DNA from: Neostapfia colusana
Lineage: Eukaryota > Streptophyta > Magnoliopsida > Poales > Poaceae
Length of the DNA stretch: 64,000 nt
Direction of reading: 5' to 3'
Assembly (NCBI GenBank): GCA_030760725.1
Contig: JASWHV010000009.1
Coordinates: 108,015,854 to 108,079,853 of the forward strand
In this document: in pieces, positions 1-7,719 of the stretch
Layout of the letters: every line of letters starts with the position of its first letter
Numbering within the stretch: position 1 is the stretch's first letter
Notes under the pieces: model-generated
Databases searched by the model: none
The model's input: the letters and a program-made list of their open reading frames with translations, nothing else
Told to the model about the DNA's origin: nothing
Position numbers and translations under genes: made by a program

Positions 1-713
1 AGTACTTCAACTCCTGATGATTCAACTCAGTATCGAAGGATTGTAGGTGCTCTGAGATATTTGGTTAACACAAGGCCGGATCTAGCATATGCTGTCGGAT
101 ATGTGAGCCGGTACATGGAAAGCCCAACTGTTGAGCATCTGTTGGCTGTCAAGAGAGTGCTCAGATACGTGGCTGGAACAATGGATCTTGGATGCCATTA
201 TGGAAGGAAGGAGCTCTAAAACTGATTGGGTATAGTGATAGCGACCTGGCAGGTGATATTGATACACATCAGAGCACAACAGGGGTGCTATTCTTCCTCA
301 ATGACAGCTTGATCACTTGGCAGTCTCAAAAACAACGTGTAGTGGCTTTGTCAAGTTGTGAGGCTGAGTATATTGCGGCTGCTACTGCTGCTTGTCAAGG
401 TACGTGGTTAAGCAGGCTTCTGGCTGAGTTTCAGGGGGAGAAAGAAGCAGAGCCATTTATATTGAAGATTGATAATATGTCAGCAATACAACTGAATCAG
501 AATCCGGTACGATCGTAGTAAACACATTGACACGAAGTATCACTTCATCAGACAGTGTGTGGAAGGGAACCGGGTTAAAGTGGAGCATGTTGACAACAAG
601 AATCAGTTAGCTGACATTCTCATGAAGTCACTCGGGCATGATCGTTTTGTGAAGCTGCGTACAAGACTTGGTATCGTCAGGGTTGAGGAAGAGCGCCACG
701 CTTAGGGGGAGAT
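1..713 (+). pseudogene. 3' end of Ty1/copia pol (RT end and RNase H), Ale/Retrofit-like
   Basis: Reading from base 1 gives the end of a copia reverse transcriptase (RYLVNTRPDLAYAVGYVSRY, then AVKRVLRYVAGT). The RNase H domain follows from 192 (LIGYSDSDLAGDIDTHQSTT, SSCEAEYIAAATAACQG, then the conserved SKHIDTKYHFIRQC and NQLADILMKSLGHDRF). The frame changes once near 190-215 and again near 510-520, where a few codons before SKHID are lost, so this is not a working polyprotein. The CEAEYIAAATAACQG signature and the short LTR point to the Ale/Retrofit lineage; that assignment is from family knowledge and moderately sure. The rest of pol, gag and the 5' LTR lie outside the window. The last codons end at a TAG near 703, just before a polypurine tract. 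Confidence 0.9.
703..713 (+). promoter_or_regulatory. polypurine tract (plus-strand primer) of the copia fragment
   Basis: AGGGGGAGAT directly precedes the LTR start TGTGACA. This is the usual position and composition of a copia PPT. Confidence 0.75.
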
Positions 714-1068
714 TGTGACACGATAAGCCCGGCGCAAGAATAATTAGCATGTTTGCTGTTTCAGATCATTGCGTTGCATGTTAGTTAGTTTGTTGTTTTG
801 TTTCCTAAAATCTTGTATACGTGGACCGGGTTGGAGGCCACGTTTCTGCCTGCAGGGCGACGTCCGGTTTGTTGGGCGTGGGCGAGTCTCGCGCGAACGT
901 AGGGTGCATGATCGCATGTATGGTATTTGTATTCAGTTGAATGAAAACAGAAAAGCACGCAGACTTGTCTCGTGCACAACCAACGCCTCGTTCTCTCCAG
1001 TGTGTGTGTGTGTGTTCATCGGTGATCTGAAGCTCGCCGGAGGAGATCGTTCACTCATTCACCTGACA
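714..1068 (+). mobile_element. 3' LTR of the Ale/Retrofit-like copia
   Basis: It starts TGTGACACGA right after the polypurine tract. A plausible end is ...ACCTGACA at 1068, giving about 355 bp with TG...CA termini, a normal size for this lineage. The right border is inferred only, because no target duplication can be checked with the left end missing. A short TG microsatellite lies at about 1003-1016. Confidence 0.6.
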
Positions 1069-1889
1069 TTCGTTTCTCGTTCTTGCTCCTTTTAAGTGAA
1101 GTGATACTTTCCTACTAAGGCTTCGTTTGGCTACTGGGGGAGCACTTCCATGTGAGAAATGAACCCCACGTGGAATTGGTGGTCCATCAAATCCATGTCA
1201 TCAACACGTGGTTTATAATTTCCTCCAAAACATTATCCCTTTCTAGATTTGGAACTGACAGGTTGATAAAAATCCACTTGAACAGAAAGAGGAAAAGCAG
1301 TGCATCAGGTAGATTTGATTCAACATATATTGATGCAATCGATCAAATGAGATACTAAGAATCAAGAAAAAAAATTGATGTAAAATTTATTGAACGATAA
1401 CAACAGATTCTTGATTGGAAAACATCAATTAAACTCAACCGTCAAATTAGACAAAGGGAGAGGAAGAATGAGGCAATATGAACAATATCAACTAATGGAG
1501 GAAGCAATTAAGTAGTGGCAGTGGTCATGGCGCCGTTACTTGCTCCCGGAGGATCTACCAAAGAAGTTAGCTGGAAGAATTGTTAGTTTGGAGAGAAATA
1601 TCCTATTGGCGAGGCATCCCATCGGAAGGGATGAGGTTGCGTGCGGGAGATGCGGATGAGTCGCGCGAAGGAAGCTCGCCGGAGATGATAACTGATCAAG
1701 CAAGACAACCCGTTTGAGGAGCCACCGGATTGAAGAAGCGTCTGGAGCGCAAGGCGAGCGGCTGGACCTCGTTGCAACTTCCACTCGATAGTTAGATCGG
1801 CGTCGATTTGAAGAAAGCGAAGTGCGCGTGTGGGTTGTTTCCGGCCTCGACACAAGTTGTCTATCTCTCCCGTGGATCAGAGTGGTTTG
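1069..1889. other. unassigned sequence between a copia LTR and CACTA-1
   Basis: No supported gene. The text near 1119 (GGCTTCGTTTGG) resembles the ends of grass MITE or hAT-like elements, but no matching inverted end was found. Overlapping minus-strand ORFs at 1536-1892 and 1583-1855 (118 and 90 aa) are low-complexity, show no domain, and the longer one runs into the CACTA end, so they are not called as genes. This stretch received the CACTA-1 insertion at its right side. Confidence 0.4.
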
Positions 1890-1910
1890 CAATATAGGAA
1901 AATATCATAT

Positions 1911-2115
1911 TAACGACGGCCAAAATTATTAATGGCGGTACCATCGTTAATAAAAATATTCACGACGTTGTATTTTGGCCGTCATGGATAAAATGCCCTT
2001 AACGCGACGGTTGACCTACACCATCGTGAATAATGCCCTTATTCACGACGGGGCCAACCACCGTCGTAAATATCACCTTATTTACGACGGCCCGGGACCG
2101 ACCGTCGTAAATAAG
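1911..2115. repeat. left subterminal repeats of CACTA-1 (TTACGACGG family)
   Basis: About eight copies of a (T)TNACGACGG word appear in both orientations (AACGACGG, CCATCGT, TTCACGACGG, CCGTCGTAAAT, TTTACGACGG). Subterminal repeats of this kind bind TNPA in En/Spm elements; binding here is inferred from the family. Copies sit in head-to-head pairs, so each pair can fold back. Confidence 0.85.
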
Positions 2116-2458
2116 GGATATATACCCGCCCGTGCCCGGGGGTCGGCGTGAGCATTCCCGAGCAGTTGCTCTGCCGCCCAACCGCGCTACCGCCGCTCTC
2201 GCGTGCGCCGCCACCTCCTAACCGAGCCGCCACCGCCGCCCAACTGATCCGCCGCCGCCTCCCCAAGCGTGCGACCACCGCCCTCCGGCCTGCCCGTGCG
2301 CCGCCTTCGCCGCCCCCGCGCGCCGCTGCCGCCCCGTCCTCTCCCAACCCGCGCGCCGCCGCGCCGGCCTCCCTCGGCCCGCGCCGAGCCGCCCCAGCGT
2401 GCCCCCGGCCCCCGCGTTACAGGCGTCTTCATCCGCGCTACGCCACCTCCAAAAACAA
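2116..2458 (+). other. GC-rich leader (possible first exon) of CACTA-1
   Basis: After GATATATACCC near 2117 the sequence becomes extremely GC-rich and could encode a P/A/R-rich peptide (2148-2462). CACTA-2 has the same arrangement at 11425-11753, including a shared GGTCGGCG(T/C)G(A/G)GCAT word, so this is probably a transcribed leader. The peptide is low-complexity and its sequence is not kept between copies, so I do not call a protein. A candidate splice donor AA|GTAACT lies at 2457-2464. Confidence 0.5.
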
Positions 2459-2459
2459 G

Positions 2460-2850
2460 TAACTTAATTTAATTAATTTAGTTTTTAGTTTAATTAGTTA
2501 TTTAGTTTAATTTTAATAGTTGAGTTTACTTTTTAATTAGGTAGTTTAATTAGTTTAGTTTAGTTTAGTTTGTAATTAGTTTAGTTTCTTTTGTGATTAT
2601 GTTTTAATTAGTTTATTTTAGTTTAATTAGTTTAATTTAGGTGAATAATTTGTTAATTAATCACTTAGTTAGTTTGTAATTAGTTTTTAATTAGTTTGTT
2701 TAACTAGTTTTAAATTGTTTAATTAGTTTTTAATTGTTCAATTAGTTTCATAAGTTAATTAGTTTTTATATTTAATTGTTTTTTAGTTTTGAATTGTTTA
2801 ATTAGTTTTGAGTTAGTTAATTAATTGATTGTGAGTGTTTAATAATTATA
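2460..2850 (+). repeat. C-depleted AT-rich degenerate repeat (TTTAATTAGTTTAG-like)
   Basis: About 390 bp made of variants of TTTAGTTTAATTAG, with almost no C on the plus strand. CACTA-2 has the equivalent block at 11742-12085. It probably lies in an intron or leader. Confidence 0.8.
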
Positions 2851-2867
2851 CGTATATTAACGTGTTT

Positions 2868-2990
2868 TGGGCCGACCCGACCCGGCACCGCCCGACCCTG
2901 CACGGCGTGACCCGGCATGACCCGACCCTGCACGGCTTGACCCGGAACGATCCGACCTGGCACGACACGACCCGACCTGGCATAGGCCCT
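2868..2990 (+). repeat. short tandem repeat of GACCCGGCACG-type units
   Basis: Repeated CCGACCCGGCACCG, GACCCTGCACGGCGTGAC and GACCCGGCATGACC variants with a basic step of about 10-12 bp and a higher-order step of about 30 bp. It is seen in CACTA-1 and not in the matching part of CACTA-2. Confidence 0.75.
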
Positions 2991-3100
2991 TTGAACTTTC
3001 AACTCTGACCAACTTGCCCCCTCTTTCTCGTTTTTTCTTCTCACATAAATGAATGAAAAATAAAAATGAGTAACATAACCTTATAGAAATTAATTACCCG

Positions 3101-3310
3101 TTTCGAATCTGCACATCTCACATGCGATAGGCATGTGAGGCGTGCATGTTCGAAATTGTCCATATTTGGACAAGCTGAGAGTGACCGAGAACGTGCTTTC
3201 GACGAGTTAGGTACGGGGTCTGGATCCGGACTTGATTTCGACAGCATAACCCTAATGTTCTCTGCTGCACCATTTTCGGGCGTGCAGTTGGAGAACATCA
3301 GGGTTATGCT
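3101..3310. promoter_or_regulatory. chain of four foldbacks upstream of TNP2 in CACTA-1
   Basis: Four inverted repeats follow one another. H1 3101-3155 is a 25-bp stem from TTTCGAA to TTCGAAA with a 5-nt loop. H2 is 3158-3171, GTCCATATTTGGAC. H3 is 3218-3231, GTCTGGATCCGGAC. H4 3243-3310 pairs AGCATAACCC with GGGTTATGCT as a 20-bp stem with one mismatch, plus an inner CTGCAC/GTGCAG stem. The same four, with equal lengths, occur in CACTA-2 at 12961-13167. The role is unknown; the position is about 160 bp before the transposase start. Confidence 0.8.
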
Positions 3311-3473
3311 GCCAAAATTTTGTCCAGGTTCGGACTTCGTGTCTCGTCATAAGTACGTTACCTCGGTCACTCTTGGGTGGGTTTAGGACCTATCTGCCTA
3401 GTTGTAGGGGTCATGACAAGACATAAAAATGTACAAATAATGATTTGTCCGCTTCGAAGGTATAACCTCACAC

Positions 3474-4165
3474 ATGGCTGAAGACGGACTTGGATGTATT
3501 CTGGTTGGAAAAAGAATGGACATCACTCAGAGGAGTGGTTCACCAAGACAAATGCTTTTATACAAAGAGCTTTTTCTTTGTCTAACAGCAGTAGGATGCG
3601 GTGCTCATGTACCAAATGCCAGAATGCGAAGTTTTTCAACAAGGTGACGTTGACGTTTCACATGTGTCGAAACGGTTTCATGCAAAAGTAAGAGATATGG
3701 TACTTTTATGGCAAGACACGTTCCAAAGCTGTAGAAGATGAAGTGGAGGACTATAGCACGGGAGTCGATAGGATGGGCGAGATGCTTGAAGCCATAGATC
3801 CTGAGTTGAAGGAGGATTCTCCTACAACGGAGGTTAAAATATTCTTTAAGCTTCTCAAAGCTTCCGAAGACCCACTGCATGAACATAGAAAAGTGACTCT
3901 TCTTAATTTTCTTACCAGACTTATGGCAATAAAGTCTAAGTATTTCTTCTCCAACAATTTTTACAACGATTTCATCAAATTGATCAGCGATATCCTTCCC
4001 CAATCGCATAAAGTGCCAAAAGAACAAGAGTTGCTGGACTCTTTTATCATTGAACCTGGTCTAGGCATCGATGAGTTAGTTGGATATGCTCAAGATTTAC
4101 ACACTCGTGAAATGCGAAAACGAAAACAAAAACAATCACGACAGAAGATCGGTGACCTGGATTAA
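3474..4165 (+). pseudogene. TNP2-type CACTA transposase, internally deleted
   Basis: The start ATG at 3474 matches the CACTA-2 start (MGEYRR...). A one-base shift then moves to the frame of MYSGWKKNGHHSEEWFTK (3494), with the cysteines of CSCTKCQN typical of the Transpos_assoc domain at the N terminus of TNP2 proteins. The spacer follows (YGKTRSKAVEDEVEDYSTGV, FFKLLKASEDPLHEH, IKLISDILPQSHKVPKEQ). At about 4020 the text jumps straight to the C-terminal tail (ELLDSF, GIDELVG, then a basic end RKRKQKQSRQ). In CACTA-2 these two points are about 2.8 kb apart, so the catalytic core and the DUF4218 and DUF4216 regions are missing. There is an additional stop near 3689. This copy cannot make active transposase. 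Confidence 0.85.
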
Positions 4166-4290
4166 GAAGTAGAGTTCATGGTCGTGATACTGATGAATTT
4201 TGAAACAGATTTCAAGTAACATTTCTTTTATCTCTTCTTTCATCTTATATATTTCCTTTACATTTATTACCAAATTTTCTTTTCAATAGG

Positions 4291-6497
4291 ATGTCGTCGA
4301 GCAGTGGTAGAGGAAAGGGAAAGGTGAGGAGTGTAGCTACAGGTTTCCTACGCAGGGCAGCTGACGTCTTTCAGGGCAGTATGTCTAGCGGGCTTTCTGC
4401 TAGACGGGCTGCTTTGATGAGTTAGCTACCGGAGCTGAGAGGCGCAACCGTCGTCTTACAACGGTCAGACAAGGTAAATGTCATTTAGTGAATCTTATAA
4501 TATCAATAATTACTTCATTCATCTACATTACTATTCTTTTAAATTATCAGGAGGACTCTAGGTCCGAGGACTCAGGGATAAGAGGTCCTTTGTAGCCAAC
4601 ACAGGCTGACCACACTTCGGGGTCCGGTACCCAGCCTGTGGATCCACTTCGGGACTCTTTTGGTGACCACTCCTCCGGTTCATCTGACATCGAGCCATCT
4701 CAGAGGCATCAGACTAGGAGGAGTCACTATGTGGCTCCTCCTATGGCGCCTGCAAATCCAGATGACCGGATAGTTATTCGTCTAGTTGGCGATATATAAG
4801 TAAATCTCTAACTCTTTAATTTAGATTATTTTGGTGTTGTAGATGTATTGATTTATCATTCTCTATCAGGTCTTGGTACGATGACTCGTTCACGGGTCAA
4901 GGACGACACAAGCATATGAACAGTGTACTCGGACGACTTATCCGTTTGCACTACCCGGTGTAGTTAACGGTGTCCCCGCCACGTCATGGGACAATTACGC
5001 CACCGCCCAACACGTTGCTCATGGCAACTACCAGGAGGCTGTGTGGTCCGACTTCATGGTAAGTATCAAATACATATTTCTATAATACAAGTCTATAATA
5101 TGCTTAATATAAATGATGTATAAATATGTTTTTAAAATTGTATGGCGGAGCAGTACGCAGAGGTAAATTGTAAAATATTTATTTTTTAACATATGGAAGA
5201 ATCACAATAGGTAAAATATCTATAACCTAGTAATTAATGTATGCAAGTCGGTGTAGCATGGTTATACAGCCACCCGGAGGACTACCGTGTCCTATGTGCT
5301 GTGTGGGCGAGTCAGGGGTTCCAGAAAGCTTCTAGGACCCGCCGACAGAGCAGAGGGATGGATGGGAATCACAGTTTTAATGTGGACGGCTACTTACGTC
5401 TGGCTAAATGCATGGTAAGTGTGATTACTATTGTTTTTAAATATGTTTAAATTATTTATTGTACTAACACATATATATATATATAGGAGTGCGAGAGCGG
5501 TCAGGAGCCGACTCCGATTCAGATCTGGAAGAGGGGTCAAAGGGGATGTGACCCGTCACAGCCTGACCAGCTGTGTTCTCAGGCTGCATCAGAAGCGCTT
5601 GTGAGTTGTTTTGTATTTGTATTGAGTTTTCTTAAATGATTTTGATGATATTATCTTTTCGTATTTGTAGGCAAGGTTAGGCACGCGGCAGGGCGGCTTC
5701 ACAGTGAAGTCCTCGATTGGCAGAGTGCGGCAATCATCCCAGAAGCCTCATATGCAACCGGAGGCGTGAAACCTCACGAACGGTGAGTTCTCTAATTTTT
5801 TTAATGTTAATGAATTTGAGATACGGAAATTTAATAATCTTTCTGCTTTTGTAGGTTCGCCATCTTCGATGGAGTTGTCGACTCGAGGGAGGCACGGCTA
5901 GCTCCTTGGAGCTCTAGAGTGTCCAGGAGGAGTTCCGCAGGACACAGGAGGAGCTCCAGCTAGAAAGGGAGCGTCAAGCCGCGGATAAGAGGGCTCACGG
6001 TGAGTATCAAGCCTCGTTCATGCTACAGATGCAAGCAACAATGCAGGTATGTATTGGTCATTTTACTTAATATTTCTAACATATCAATGATAGTTATGTG
6101 ATAATATTTTGTGTTCACAGGCTATGACGGCAGGGCAGCTAGCCGTCTTCCCACAGTGGCAGCCCCCACAGCCTCGTTTACCATAGGAGAGGTACAAATT
6201 TACTCACTTCCACAACATAGCCATATTTGATAAATTTAACCAAACTTAGTCAAACATAGACAAACCTAGTTTAACTTGATCAATTATAGGTTATAGTAAG
6301 CTAACTTAGTCAAACATGCAATTTTTAAACTCATAACTTGTCTAACTACACTTATACATAACACTACTACACCAATACACTTATATGTGCTCCGCGACCG
6401 AGGCTCACACGCCATTGCCACAGCTACCGGGAGGACGAAGGCTCGAGGATGACTTCCCGGGTTCTGGAGGTAGCGGACGTGGTAGTGCGTAGTGTGG
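4291..6497 (+). pseudogene. second CACTA gene, Transposase_24 (Ptta/En/Spm, TNPA-like), multi-exon
   Basis: Exon 1 starts MSSSSGRGKGKVRS and carries an in-frame TAG near 4423. Exons can be drawn by GT-AG borders and by alignment with CACTA-2: about 4291-4473, 4551-4797, 4871-5058, 5240-5414, 5487-5600, 5671-5783, 5854-6045 and 6121-6191, with a last part near 6400-6500. The fourth exon reads DYRVLCAVWASQGFQKASRTRRQ and FNVDGYLRLAKCM; the next has SGQEPTPIQIWKRG. This is the pattern of the Transposase_24 family, which in En/Spm elements corresponds to the DNA-binding TNPA product. Several exons hold stops (for example after IRGP near 4591), so it is decayed. Exon borders are my reading, not confirmed. 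Confidence 0.7.
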
Positions 6498-6767
6498 TGT
6501 GTGTGTGTCTAGTGATTATGAATTATTATTATGTTTATAATGTTTTGACTGACCGTGTGAGCTGGCCTCGAAGCTAGGGCAGAATTTTCTCATTTTAAAA
6601 ACATTACCAACCTTATTTACGACGGTTTTCTAGTCACGGCCGTTGTCGGTACCCTGCATACCGGGTACCCTCGTGTAGTGGGTAAAAGATAGTCTGGGCC
6701 CCGCCTGCCTTCTGAGGCGGGCCACAGAGTAAGCCACCTGCCCTTGGCCCCATGGTCAACCCTGGGG

Positions 6768-7020
6768 CTAACACATGCGCTTGAGCTCCGGAGCTGACAC
6801 GTGCCCCGGGCTCCGGTCCGAGCCTCCCCGCTGAGGTGAGGTCCAAGGCTGCCACGTGCCCTCTGGCTCCGAGCCGACTCCCCGTTGAGGACAGCTCCGG
6901 AGCAAACACGTGCCCTGGGCTCCGACCAGAGCCTTCCCGCTAAGGTGAGGTCTGGAGCTGCCACGTGTCCCCAAACACCAAGCCCGTCGATAAGAGCTTC
7001 AGAGCTACCACGTGCCTCAC
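6768..7020 (+). repeat. roughly 55-bp minisatellite with CACGTG cores in the gypsy LTR
   Basis: Units contain GAGCTCCGGAGCTG, then CACGTG(C/T)CC, then a CTCCG-rich tail. CACGTG occurs at 6798, 6853, 6907, 6962 and 7009, spacings 55, 54, 55 and 47. CACGTG is the plant G-box/ABRE core bound by bZIP and bHLH factors, so it may act as an enhancer; that is inference. Confidence 0.85.
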
Positions 7021-7425
7021 AATTCTTCGTGGGCCATGAGTCAATGAAGTCAAGAAGAAAGTGCGCTATCAGGCTTCGCATTCAAGGCTCACGCCTTCCC
7101 AGAAGCATGGCGCGCTATGCATGCCTCCACCCTCTGCCAGTTCGCCATTACAGTGATAAGACAGGGCGAAGGTGTGACAACGGTACAGTACCGCCTAACG
7201 GAACAAAGCCGCCCATGCAGGGCGATAAGACGCGGCGACAAGACGACATCTTCATAATCACCTGACACGCGGTCAGGGGCACTCTGGGCGTCGGACGGAG
7301 GGACTTAACTCTCCTGCCAGCCACTCTACTTAGAGGACGAAGCTCTAGATCGTTTATAGGATTCACATAGCTCTGGGGCCACCTGTCGGGCCCCAAGCCT
7401 CATAGTAATCGCCCCGGCCATGAAC

Positions 7426-7434
7426 TATAAAAGG
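7426..7434 (+). promoter_or_regulatory. TATA box of the gypsy LTR
   Basis: TATAAAAGG in the LTR, about 270 bp before its end. Confidence 0.7.
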
Positions 7435-7697
7435 ACCGGGGTGACCACCCTATAGGGGGTTCCGCATCTTCGCACCCTAGATCACACAATGCACAAGCAC
7501 TCATGCCCAGGCAATAGAACAAGCACTCCCCTGGACATAGGGTATTACGCTGCGGCGGCCGGAACCATGTAAATCTTTGTGTTCTTCCGCTCTCTCGAGC
7601 CCTGGCCGCGGAGGGCGTCAAGCCCCCTCCGAAAAAAAGAACCTCATGGGCTGCTTCCAAGCAGGCCGGGAGTAGTGTCACAGCTCACACTCCGACA

Positions 7698-7715
7698 TTT
7701 GGTGCACCAGGAAGG
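7698..7715 (+). promoter_or_regulatory. primer-binding site of the gypsy element
   Basis: TTTGGTGCACCAGG follows the LTR end directly. It is a variant of the TTTGGCGCGCCAGG seen in RIRE2-like grass elements. The primer tRNA is not assigned here. Confidence 0.65.
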
Positions 7716-7719
7716 GGGT

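Larger units (their letters stand above)
1890..6643 (+). mobile_element. CACTA-1: En/Spm-type DNA transposon, 3' end cut by a gypsy insertion
   Basis: The left end reads CAATATAGGAAAA, a decayed CACTACAAGAAA-type terminus, followed at once by TTAACGACGG/TTTACGACGG subterminal repeats. The inside runs in the same order as the better preserved CACTA-2: GC-rich leader, AT-rich block, chain of foldbacks, TNP2 gene, Transposase_24-type gene, then the start of the right subterminal repeats (TTATTTACGACGG at about 6613). It stops at 6643, where a gypsy LTR begins, so the right terminus is not in the window or is lost. TNP2 has a large internal deletion, so this copy was non-autonomous. Confidence 0.85.
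6644..7697 (+). mobile_element. 5' LTR of the gypsy element
   Basis: 1054 bp. It begins TGTCGGTACCC and ends CTCCGACA, so the ends TGTCGG/CCGACA form a perfect 6-bp inverted repeat. TATAAAAGG at 7426-7434 is a good core promoter, placing transcription start roughly 30 bp further on. The U3 part carries the G-box minisatellite. The five bases before the LTR are GCCGT. Confidence 0.9.

Noticed and set aside
1536..1892. 118-codon minus-strand ORF as a host gene fragment
   Set aside because: No recognisable domain, start overlaps the CACTA-1 terminus, and another frame is open over the same bases.
2148..2462. P/R/A-rich ORF as a gene
   Set aside because: Composition-driven; both strands are open, and the peptide is not conserved in CACTA-2 although position is.
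3243..3310. A miR820-type locus
   Set aside because: miR820 is a CACTA-derived miRNA of rice, but this stem does not contain a sequence I recognise as miR820; kept only as an unnamed conserved foldback.
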